Below, piece by piece: positions 1 through 6,557 of a stretch of DNA of 24,251 bases (its first letter is position 1; each line of letters opens with the position of its first letter). The position numbers and the translations under genes were made by a program. Source of the DNA: JAJQCI01 sp964388305 (lineage in GTDB: Bacteria; Bacillota; Clostridia; Lachnospirales; CAG-274). Location: the NCBI GenBank assembly GCA_964388305.1, contig CAYMAA010000015.1:1-24251 (forward strand), in the 5' to 3' direction. The notes below the pieces were generated by a model that searched no databases, was not told the origin of the DNA, and saw nothing but the letters and a program-made list of their open reading frames with translations.

Positions 1-68
1 GTAGCGTAGCTTGGTAGCGCGCCTGAATGGGGTTCAGGAGGTCGCAAGTTCAAATCTTGTCGCCCCGA
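1..68 (+). tRNA. tRNA-Pro (anticodon GGG), 5' end cut off by the window edge
   Basis: The cloverleaf can be read by eye. The anticodon stem CCTGA/TCAGG encloses a seven-base loop with anticodon GGG preceded by T33, which decodes proline CCC/CCU. The T arm is CAAG-TTCAAAT-CTTG and the 3' acceptor strand is CGCCCCG followed by discriminator A at 68. The window opens at about tRNA position 7, so roughly six bases of the 5' acceptor strand are missing. The bases after the discriminator are CAC, so CCA is not encoded and would have to be added by the nucleotidyltransferase. It is the only gene on the plus strand. Confidence 0.93.
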
Positions 69-71
69 CAC

Positions 72-105
72 AAAAAAATCGGCTGAAAATTCAGCCGATT
101 TTTTT
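72..105. terminator. Bidirectional intrinsic terminator between tRNA-Pro and the VOC gene
   Basis: An inverted repeat centred on ATCGGCTGA / TCAGCCGAT is flanked by a run of A on its left (72-78) and a run of T on its right (99-105). It therefore has a U tract in both directions. It would end the rightward tRNA transcript four bases after the mature 3' end and also stop leftward transcription coming from the VOC gene. Confidence 0.85.
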
Positions 106-152
106 ATTATCTTCCCGCAAAGTCAATACAAAGGATATGCCATTTATACGGC

Positions 153-530
153 TTATTTGTTATCCCTGACAGGCACAATTTCAAGCCAGTATCCGTCGGG
201 GTCGGTTATAAAATAAATACCCATAGCAGGGTTTTCAAAACAAACACAGCCCATTTCCTTATGGAGCTTATAAGCCTCATCAAATTCCTTTACTCTAAAA
301 GCCAAATGAAACTCGCACTCGCCCAAATTATATTTTTGAGGGTGGTCTTTAAGCCATGTAAGCTCCAGTTCAAAGTCGCTTTCATCATTTCCTGCAAATA
401 CAATAATGTAACTGCCGTCTTTAGCCGTATTTCTTCTTTTTTCTCTAAGTCCCAAAGCCTTTTTGTAAAATTCCAGGCTCTTTTCAATGTCGGAAACATT
501 GTAATTTTCGTGTACCATTTTAAAGTTCAT
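153..530 (-). CDS. VOC-family metalloprotein, glyoxalase I (lactoylglutathione lyase) type
   Basis: This 125-residue protein has the vicinal-oxygen-chelate fold pattern. Its candidate metal ligands line up with the four of E. coli GloA: H7 in MVHENY, E56 in FELELTW, H75 in EFHLAF and E117 in DPDGYWLEI. In the family these ligands hold Ni or Zn and isomerise hemithioacetals of methylglyoxal. Many Firmicutes lack glutathione, so the thiol cofactor, and even the substrate, is uncertain. The start is the ATG at 530, preceded by GGGAGG; a longer reading frame begins inside the upstream gene. It lies 1 nt after the MBL-fold hydrolase stop, so the two are probably co-transcribed. A related VOC dioxygenase or epimerase is possible, but the intact ligand set favours glyoxalase I. 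Confidence 0.85.
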   Translation of the reverse strand: MNFKMVHENYNVSDIEKSLEFYKKALGLREKRRNTAKDGSYIIVFAGNDESDFELELTWLKDHPQKYNLGECEFHLAFRVKEFDEAYKLHKEMGCVCFENPAMGIYFITDPDGYWLEIVPVRDNK

Positions 531-531
531 A

Positions 532-1200
532 TTAAACCTCCCACTGCTGCCCCGCAAACTCAATAATTTTAACATTGTCTGCTTTGGCGCCTTTCTCCTG
601 TTTGTATTTTTTAATTATAGAATACTTTTTCCAAAAGTGCATAGGAAAAACAGCCTTAAAGTCAGCCATAGCCAAAAAGCTGTCCATACCTGCGCAATAG
701 TCCTCACCCTGTCTTGGGTCAAGCGGAATAAACCCAACATCAAAAGTCCTGCCCTTTAAAGGCTCTGTATATTTATAAAAATTTGCTCTCATATTGTTGT
801 TGTAAGCCTTTGTTTCGCCGCTCCAAACCCACAGGTTTAAATCTCCGCTGTGATAAACCGCTTTTCCGTCACACCCAACAATAAACGCAACGCCCTCATC
901 GGTAGATTTAAGTGTTTCAACAAAAACACCGTCAGCCTCAATTTTTTCATTTGCCTTAACATAATGAATGTCAATGCCGGCAAAACCGCGCTTTATTTCC
1001 CATGACAGAATATAAGTAACATTATGTTTTTTTGCCAAATCAAACACTGCGGGGTTAAAGTGGTCATTATGGAAGTGGCTTGCAAAAACAATATATTTTT
1101 TATTTATATCGGGAATTTCTCCCGTATAATAGTCAAACAATAAGCAGTGGTTTTGGGTTTCAGCCATAAATCCGCTATGCCCTATATATGTTACTTTCAC
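532..1200 (-). CDS. MBL-fold metal-dependent hydrolase (UlaG/COG2220-like)
   Basis: This 222-residue protein is of the metallo-beta-lactamase superfamily. The metal motif HxHxDH is H42-F-H44-N-D46-H47, followed later by HSGD and by a histidine in the FPMHFW segment near residue 190. There is no signal peptide, so it should be cytoplasmic. Small single-domain members of this group hydrolyse phosphoester, lactone or thioester bonds, and the substrate cannot be read from the sequence. The start codon is GTG at 1200, behind AGAGGTGAT. The gene follows the clpX stem-loop by about 24 nt, leaving no room for a separate promoter, and it is 1 nt from the VOC gene. The pairing could suggest aldehyde or thioester detoxification, since glyoxalase II is also an MBL enzyme, but the two-domain glyoxalase II pattern is not seen. 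Confidence 0.8.
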   Translation of the reverse strand: MKVTYIGHSGFMAETQNHCLLFDYYTGEIPDINKKYIVFASHFHNDHFNPAVFDLAKKHNVTYILSWEIKRGFAGIDIHYVKANEKIEADGVFVETLKSTDEGVAFIVGCDGKAVYHSGDLNLWVWSGETKAYNNNMRANFYKYTEPLKGRTFDVGFIPLDPRQGEDYCAGMDSFLAMADFKAVFPMHFWKKYSIIKKYKQEKGAKADNVKIIEFAGQQWEV

Positions 1201-1222
1201 AACATCACCTCTTTCCTATGCC

Positions 1223-1249
1223 AAAAATCTCCCCAAACGGGGAGATTTT
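1223..1249 (-). terminator. Stem-loop terminator after clpX
   Basis: An 11-bp inverted repeat, AAAATCTCCCC / GGGGAGATTTT with a loop of about 4 nt, begins at the clpX stop codon. On the minus strand it is followed by a short U run of five. The next gene's ribosome binding site begins only a few bases beyond, so termination may be partial. Confidence 0.72.
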
Positions 1250-2541
1250 CAACCGGCTGATTTTCTCTTTTTTGCCGTACTTCTTTTAGCTTTTCGTTTT
1301 ACGGGCAAAGGCTTTCTGTTCTCATTATGAATATAAACAGGCTCTGCGTTATTTTCAACAACGTCCTTTGTAATAATACACTTTTCAATTGTTTCATCAT
1401 CGGGCAAAGAATACATAATGTCCGTCATAAAGCCTTCTAAAATCGCCCTTAAGCCTCTTGCGCCCGTTTCCTGTTCGATAGCCTTTCTTGCAACGGCAAC
1501 AAGCGCCTCTCTTTCAAATTCCAAAATTACATTGTCAAGCTCAAACAAGTATTTATACTGCTTTGTAATAGCATTTTTGGGTTTTGTAAGAATATCCACA
1601 AGCGCCTTTTCGTCCAAATTGTCCAGGCTTACAACAACAGGCAGCCTGCCTATAAGCTCGGGTATAAGTCCAAATTTATGCAAATCCTGCGGCATAACCT
1701 GCTTTAAAATATTTTCGTTTCTCAGTTCCTTTTGAGATTTATTCTCGGAGCCAAAGCCTATAACCTTGTTGGCAATACGTCTTTCAATAACCTTTTCAAG
1801 TCCGGCAAAAGCGCCGCCGCAAATAAAAAGTATATTTGTGGTGTCTATCTGCAAAAAATCCTGATGTGGGTGCTTTCTGCCGCCCTGAGGAGGCACATTC
1901 GCAACAGTACCCTCCAAAATTTTTAAAAGCGCCTGCTGTACTCCCTCGCCGCTAACATCTCTTGTTATAGACGGATTATCGGACTTTCTGGCAATTTTAT
2001 CTATTTCATCAATATATATAATGCCTCGCTGAGCCTTTTCAATGTCATAGTCAGCCGCCTGTATAATTTTAAGCAGAATATTCTCCACGTCCTCGCCAAC
2101 ATAGCCTGCCTCGGTTAAAGATGTAGCGTCAGCAATGGCAAAGGGAACGTGCAAAAGCTTCGCAAGGGTTTGCGCCAAAAAAGTTTTCCCAACACCTGTA
2201 GGGCCTATAAAAAGTATATTGCTCTTTTGCAGCTCCACATCATATTCCTCGCTGTCTATTCGCTTATAATGGTTGTAAACAGCCACAGCAAGAGCCTTTT
2301 TGGCATCGTCCTGCCCAATAACATATTCGTCAAGAATACGCTTCATTTCGGCAGGCTTCGGAAATTTAAAATTACTGTCAAAATCCTGTTCTTCCTCGCT
2401 GCCCTCATGCATTATTTCATATCCCAGTTCAATGCACTCATTACAAATGCAAGCGTCAATCCCTGCAAGCATTTTTGTTACATGATCCTCCGCCTTGCCG
2501 CAAAAAGAGCATCTCATTCTTCCATCTGTTTTTAAAGCCAT
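1249..2541 (-). CDS. clpX: ClpX, ATPase unfoldase subunit of the ClpXP protease
   Basis: ClpX unfolds tagged proteins and feeds them into ClpP. The 430-residue length is typical. The N-terminal C4 zinc finger is C11, C14, C33 and C36. Walker A is GPTGVGKT at 113-120, the GYVGED pore loop is at 146-151, and Walker B IIYIDEID is at 174-181. The RKH pore loop is at 222-224 and the IGF loop that docks on ClpP is at 261-263. The C terminus is a lysine/arginine-rich tail. The ATG at 2541 follows AAAGGAG. The gene starts 19 nt after the clpP stop, giving the common tig-clpP-clpX order. No residue known to be essential looks altered. Confidence 0.98.
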   Translation of the reverse strand: MALKTDGRMRCSFCGKAEDHVTKMLAGIDACICNECIELGYEIMHEGSEEEQDFDSNFKFPKPAEMKRILDEYVIGQDDAKKALAVAVYNHYKRIDSEEYDVELQKSNILFIGPTGVGKTFLAQTLAKLLHVPFAIADATSLTEAGYVGEDVENILLKIIQAADYDIEKAQRGIIYIDEIDKIARKSDNPSITRDVSGEGVQQALLKILEGTVANVPPQGGRKHPHQDFLQIDTTNILFICGGAFAGLEKVIERRIANKVIGFGSENKSQKELRNENILKQVMPQDLHKFGLIPELIGRLPVVVSLDNLDEKALVDILTKPKNAITKQYKYLFELDNVILEFEREALVAVARKAIEQETGARGLRAILEGFMTDIMYSLPDDETIEKCIITKDVVENNAEPVYIHNENRKPLPVKRKAKRSTAKKRKSAG

Positions 2542-2560
2542 AAAACTACTCCTTTAGAGT

Positions 2561-3145
2561 TTATTTGGTGTTTTTTATAACATCATCTATAAGACCGTAA
2601 GCCTTAGCATCTTCTGCCGTCATATAGTTATCTCTTTCCGTATCCGCAACAATCTGTTCATAGTCGTTGCCTGTGTTTTCTGCAAGAATTTCATTCATTT
2701 TCTTTTTGATTTTAAGAATATTCTCCGCTTGAATTTGAATATCCGTTGCCTGCCCCTGAGCGCCGCCCATAGGCTGATGTATCATAATTTCGGAATTGGG
2801 AAGAGCAAACCTTTTGCCTTTTTTTCCTCCTGCCAGCAAAAATGCCCCCATGCTCGCCGCAAGACCGATGCAAATTGTGGAAACATCAGGCTTAATATAC
2901 TGCATGGTATCGTAAATTGCCATACCTGCCGTTACGGAGCCTCCCGGAGAGTTGATGTAAAGACTTATATCCTTGTCGGGGTCCTCCGCAGCCAAATATA
3001 AAAGCTGCGCCACAACAAGGTTTGCGCTGACATCAGTTACCTCTTCTCCCAAAAATATAATTCTGTCTTTCAAAAGTCTGGAGTAAATGTCGTAGGAACG
3101 CTCCCCTGCGGCGCTTTGATCCACAACCATAGGTACTAAGCTCAT
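2561..3145 (-). CDS. clpP: ClpP, ATP-dependent serine protease subunit
   Basis: This 194-residue protein is the proteolytic tetradecamer subunit that partners with ClpX and, elsewhere in the genome, probably ClpC or ClpA. The catalytic triad is intact: S98 in GLAASMGAF, H123 in MIHQPMGG and D172 in ERDNY. The N-terminal residues before MVVDQ are short and could be processed, as in other ClpPs. The ATG at 3145 is preceded by GGGAGGG. I saw no CtsR-type heptad repeat (GGTCAAA-like) in the 88 nt to tig, so heat-shock control by CtsR is not supported here. It may be transcribed with tig or from a weak promoter in that gap. Confidence 0.98.
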   Translation of the reverse strand: MSLVPMVVDQSAAGERSYDIYSRLLKDRIIFLGEEVTDVSANLVVAQLLYLAAEDPDKDISLYINSPGGSVTAGMAIYDTMQYIKPDVSTICIGLAASMGAFLLAGGKKGKRFALPNSEIMIHQPMGGAQGQATDIQIQAENILKIKKKMNEILAENTGNDYEQIVADTERDNYMTAEDAKAYGLIDDVIKNTK

Positions 3146-3233
3146 AAAATCCCTCCCTGTTTCAGTTAATATAAAGGTACTCTGAAAATATTACAGTTTT
3201 GTAAAAATCATAATTTTTAAAGACGCCCATAAG

Positions 3234-4517
3234 TTATTCGGCAACTGCCTCGCTTAAAACAAGATCTAAAGCCTTTTGAACACCAAGATCCGTTTTTAAA
3301 CTGTTCTTTTCGTCTAAAGACATAATCTCTTCAAGCTTAGCCTTATCAATATAGCTTTCACCGGCAATTCTTTCAATTTCCTTGTCAAGCTCTTCCTCGG
3401 TAATTTCAAAATTTTCAATTTCGGCAATCTTTTCAAGAACAAGCCTGCCCTTAACCTGCTTTTCAGCCTGAGGGCGGAAGTTTTCCTTAACAGCCTCCTC
3501 CGTTGCGTTTATCATTTTAAGATACTGTTCAACCGGCATACCTCTGTATCTTAAAGAGTTTGCGAAGCTGTTAAACATTTTGTCCGTTTCGTTTTCAAAC
3601 ATACACTCGGGCACGTCTATTTCCGCAATGTTGCCGAGTACTTCAATAAGCTGCTCTCTCTTGCGGTTGTCTGCCTCGGTTTTTCTTTTCATAGTAAGTT
3701 TAGCCCTTACATCTGTTTTATATTCATCAACGGTTTCAAATTCCGTTGTGTCGGAAACAAACTCGTCGTTAAGCTCAGGCATTTCCTTAACCTTAATGCC
3801 GTTTACCTTAACCTCAAATTTTGCGGGCTTTCCCGCAAGGTCGGAAACTCCGTAGTTTTCGGGAAAGGTTACGTTTACAACAACCTCATCGCCAACACCT
3901 GCGCCCACAAGCTGATCCTCAAATGTATCTATAAATGAATTTGAGCCAAGCTCAAGCACATAACCCTCAGCCTCGCCGCCTTCAAAAGGCTCATCATCTA
4001 CATACCCCTTAAAATTAATGTTTAATGTGTCACCAATAGCGGCAGGTCTGTCAGCAACATCAACAAGCCTTGCTGCTTTATCTCTCTCCTCATCAATAAC
4101 CGCATTAACGTCCTCATCGGTCACTTCAACTTTTTCCTCGTTGTATTTAAGTCCCTTGTAGTTATCAATTTTAACCTCAGGCTTAACATAAACCAAAGCC
4201 GTAAAAACAACCCCGTCGTCATCAAGCTTTTCAATATCTATCTGCGGCTTGCTTACAACCTGAGCGCCTGTTTCCTTAACAGCCGCCTCATAAACATCGG
4301 GAAGAATATGGTTGATGGCGTCATCGTAAAAAATTTCTTTGCCATACATTTTTTCTATCAGCTTTCTCGGCGCTTTGCCCTTTCTGAAGCCTTGAATGAA
4401 AATCTGACCCTTATTCTTGTTGTAAGAATACTTCATACCCTCTTCAAACTTTTCTGCATCTGCGGAAAAAGTAATTTTCACTTTATTCTTTTCTACTGTT
4501 TCCAATGTACTGCTCAT
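3234..4517 (-). CDS. tig: Trigger factor, ribosome-associated chaperone and prolyl isomerase
   Basis: Trigger factor docks at the ribosomal exit tunnel and shields nascent chains. The 427-residue protein has an N-terminal ribosome-binding domain with the signature GFRKGKAP (residues 43-50). An FKBP-type isomerase domain sits at about 150-240 and contains GDTLNINFKGYVDDEPF. A helical C-terminal chaperone region follows. I chose the ATG at 4517 because AGGAGG lies just upstream; a frame extension of 11 residues to 4550 has no such site and would run into the promoter region. The leader is about 35 nt from the sigma-A-like promoter at 4559-4587. It heads the tig-clpP-clpX cluster. Confidence 0.97.
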   Translation of the reverse strand: MSSTLETVEKNKVKITFSADAEKFEEGMKYSYNKNKGQIFIQGFRKGKAPRKLIEKMYGKEIFYDDAINHILPDVYEAAVKETGAQVVSKPQIDIEKLDDDGVVFTALVYVKPEVKIDNYKGLKYNEEKVEVTDEDVNAVIDEERDKAARLVDVADRPAAIGDTLNINFKGYVDDEPFEGGEAEGYVLELGSNSFIDTFEDQLVGAGVGDEVVVNVTFPENYGVSDLAGKPAKFEVKVNGIKVKEMPELNDEFVSDTTEFETVDEYKTDVRAKLTMKRKTEADNRKREQLIEVLGNIAEIDVPECMFENETDKMFNSFANSLRYRGMPVEQYLKMINATEEAVKENFRPQAEKQVKGRLVLEKIAEIENFEITEEELDKEIERIAGESYIDKAKLEEIMSLDEKNSLKTDLGVQKALDLVLSEAVAE

Positions 4518-4558
4518 TATAAAATTTCCTCCTAAATTGTATATCAACATTAAGTATA

Positions 4559-4587
4559 ATAATATAATATTTTTGCGGAATTGTAAA
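4559..4587 (-). promoter_or_regulatory. Sigma-A-type promoter of tig
   Basis: On the minus strand, TTTACA (4582-4587) is followed after exactly 17 nt by TATTAT (4559-4564). Each box matches consensus at five of six positions. The predicted start is near 4552, about 35 nt before the tig ATG. The surrounding gap is strongly AT-rich. Confidence 0.7.
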
Positions 4588-4635
4588 GTATTTCCTTAAA
4601 AAAAGTCCAAAATAATTAAATTTTTATTATAAATG

Positions 4636-4917
4636 CTATATAACCTCCGTTATAATATCCTCAATAGATGCATCGGTAATTCTTTCTATATAATCAATTA
4701 CATTTTCCATAACGGAATTTACCACAGCCGCATCGTTGCTGACGCAGGCAAAGCCTATTTCCATGGTACGGTGCTTGTCGTTGCTGCCTGTTTCCGCAAT
4801 GGATATGTTGAACCTGTTTTTGCACCTCTCAATAATTTTTTTAAGCTCCATTCGCTTTTCTTTAAGAGAATTGACCCATTCGGCATACAAAACAATTTGA
4901 GCGCTTCCTATAACCAT
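4636..4917 (-). CDS. DUF503 / YlxP-like small protein
   Basis: This 93-residue protein matches the DUF503 (YlxP) pattern: a MVIG-AQI opening, the SLKEKRMELKKI segment at about 17-28, the RFNISIAE segment near 35-42, and a central SND. The family adopts a small ferredoxin-like fold. In Bacillus it sits in the infB-rbfA region and has been linked to ribosome maturation, without an established biochemical activity. Here it lies instead downstream of thyX, separated by 20 nt, so it probably rides on the dnaX-ebfC-recR-thyX transcript. The ATG at 4917 follows AGAGGCGG. I see no strong terminator after it, only AT-rich sequence leading to the tig promoter. Confidence 0.85.
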   Translation of the reverse strand: MVIGSAQIVLYAEWVNSLKEKRMELKKIIERCKNRFNISIAETGSNDKHRTMEIGFACVSNDAAVVNSVMENVIDYIERITDASIEDIITEVI

Positions 4918-4937
4918 AAAACCGCCTCTTTCGTGTG

Positions 4938-5561
4938 TTAATAAACAATGTCCTCAAACAAAACGGGCAGCTTTGCTTTAAGCTCCTCCAAAAGCGGTAT
5001 CGCTATCTCCCTTATTTGAGGGTGAGCCGCCTTGTCGCACCTCATTCTGAAAAAGTGCCGCCACTCCCTAAAATTCATTGTAACAACAATTTCCGTTTTC
5101 AATGAGTTGGGTAAAATAGACCTTGCCTCCTGAGGTGCGGCTCCCTCTTCAAGCATTTGAAAATACTTTTTTTCAATAAAAGCAAGAGTTTCCTTCCATA
5201 GCTCCTTGTTTACACTGCCCTCTTCCCAAAAGCTTGTATCTATAAATGTCAGCTCATTTCCAAACTTATCTCCGCTGTAGTTGCAATAGCGTGTAGATTC
5301 CTGGGAATAGCTTGCAATTCTATGACGCACTATCTCGTGGCTTACACCCCTGTCGCACACAAAACGCACCGTCAGCTTTTCATGCTCAATAACAGACTCA
5401 TGCCCTCTTTTTATAATGGAAGCAATAAATCTCTCCGCCGAGCCGTCCTTAATGCCGCCCTCGCTTTTGTAACACGTTCTGCCTGCCTTTTCTATGTTTT
5501 CCATAATTCTTTTAGGGTCTATATCGTCCACAATGGTATATCCCGGTTTAATTATTTTCAT
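4938..5561 (-). CDS. thyX: ThyX, flavin-dependent thymidylate synthase
   Basis: ThyX makes dTMP from dUMP using methylene-tetrahydrofolate, FAD and NADPH, replacing ThyA. The 207-residue length fits. The diagnostic RHR(X)7S motif is R79-H80-R81 followed by S89, continuing into STRY, which places the dUMP- and FAD-binding residues. The ATG at 5561 lies 3 nt after the recR stop, and its GGAG ribosome binding site is inside the end of recR, suggesting coupled translation. Its place behind dnaX-ebfC-recR puts DNA precursor supply next to replication and repair genes. Whether thyA is also present cannot be judged from this window. Confidence 0.96.
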   Translation of the reverse strand: MKIIKPGYTIVDDIDPKRIMENIEKAGRTCYKSEGGIKDGSAERFIASIIKRGHESVIEHEKLTVRFVCDRGVSHEIVRHRIASYSQESTRYCNYSGDKFGNELTFIDTSFWEEGSVNKELWKETLAFIEKKYFQMLEEGAAPQEARSILPNSLKTEIVVTMNFREWRHFFRMRCDKAAHPQIREIAIPLLEELKAKLPVLFEDIVY

Positions 5562-5564
5562 TTG

Positions 5565-6161
5565 TTACATCTCCGTTCTGTATTCCAATGCCTTGGAAAG
5601 GGTCACATCGTCCACATATTCCAAATCGCCCCCAATAGGCACTCCGCTGGCAATTCTTGTAACCTTAACCCCCAAAGGCTTTAAAATACGGGATAAATAC
5701 ATAGCTGTAGCCTCTCCCTCCACATTGGGGTTTGTCGCAATTATAACCTCCTTGATTTCAGGAGTGATCCTTTTAAGAAGCTCTTTAATTTTAAGCTTGT
5801 CGGGGCCTATGCCGTTAATGGGGCTTATTGTGCCGTGAAGAACATGATAAGTCCCCTTAAACTCCTTTGTTTTTTCATAAGCCGCCATATCCCGAGGATC
5901 CTCCACCACCATAATTGTGCCGTTGTTCCTGATAGGGTTTTTGCAAATATCACAAACGTCATTGTCCGTCAAATTACAGCAAACAGAGCAAAGCCGCATT
6001 GTTGCCTTTGCGTTTTTAATCGCTTCCGCCAATGCCTCTGCGTTTTCCTTTGGCATATTTATTATATGAAAGGCAAGACGCTGGGCGGACTTGCCCCCTA
6101 TGCCGGGCAGCTTGGAAAGCTCCTCAATAAGCCTTGTTACAGGTTCTCCGTAATAATTCAT
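5565..6161 (-). CDS. recR: RecR, recombination mediator protein
   Basis: RecR works with RecO and RecF to load RecA at gaps during recombinational repair. This 198-residue protein has the N-terminal helix-hairpin-helix LSKLPGIGGKSAQRLA (15-30) and a C4 zinc finger C58, C61, C70 and C73. The Toprim domain runs from about residue 80, with IMVVEDPRD, to about 165. It follows ebfC by 15 nt, the classic dnaX-ebfC-recR arrangement. The ATG at 6161 has only a GGGTGG-like binding site. All family hallmarks are present. Confidence 0.97.
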   Translation of the reverse strand: MNYYGEPVTRLIEELSKLPGIGGKSAQRLAFHIINMPKENAEALAEAIKNAKATMRLCSVCCNLTDNDVCDICKNPIRNNGTIMVVEDPRDMAAYEKTKEFKGTYHVLHGTISPINGIGPDKLKIKELLKRITPEIKEVIIATNPNVEGEATAMYLSRILKPLGVKVTRIASGVPIGGDLEYVDDVTLSKALEYRTEM

Positions 6162-6176
6162 AAAACCACCCGCATA

Positions 6177-6518
6177 TTAAAACAATCCCGGTATGCCTGC
6201 CCCTCCGGTAATTTTGCTCATACTGCCTGCCGTTGCATCATCTACCGTTCTTATAGCCTCGTTTACCGCCGTTAATATAAGATCCTCAAGCATTTCCACA
6301 TCATCGGGGTCTGCCACATCAGGGTCGATCTCTATCTTTTCCACTGTTTTGTTCCCAAGCATTGTCACCTTAACAGCGCCGCCGCCCGAGCTTACCTCAA
6401 ACCTTTTCTCTTCAAGCTCCTTTTGCATATCAGCCATTTGCTTCTGCATTTTCTGAGCCTGCTTCATAAGATTGTTCATATTCATACCGCCAAATCCGCC
6501 GTAACCGCCTTTTGCCAT
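6177..6518 (-). CDS. ebfC: EbfC/YbaB family nucleoid-associated protein
   Basis: A 113-residue protein with the YbaB/EbfC pattern: a glycine-rich start and a methionine/glutamine-rich helix (MNNLMKQAQKMQKQMADMQ, about 14-32). The GGGAVKVTMLGN segment follows, and the C-terminal half is acidic and helical. Homologues form dimers that bind DNA non-specifically and sit between dnaX and recR in most bacteria, as here. The ATG at 6518 follows a near-perfect AAGGAGG. It is 39 nt downstream of dnaX. Confidence 0.95.
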   Translation of the reverse strand: MAKGGYGGFGGMNMNNLMKQAQKMQKQMADMQKELEEKRFEVSSGGGAVKVTMLGNKTVEKIEIDPDVADPDDVEMLEDLILTAVNEAIRTVDDATAGSMSKITGGAGIPGLF

Positions 6519-6557
6519 AATGTTCCTCCTTGAAAATATAAATTATAAATTAATATG

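Noticed and set aside
3146..3233. CtsR operator or a clear heat-shock promoter before clpP
   Set aside because: No tandem GGTCAAA-like heptads are present, and -35/-10 candidates such as TTTACA or TATATT are not properly spaced.
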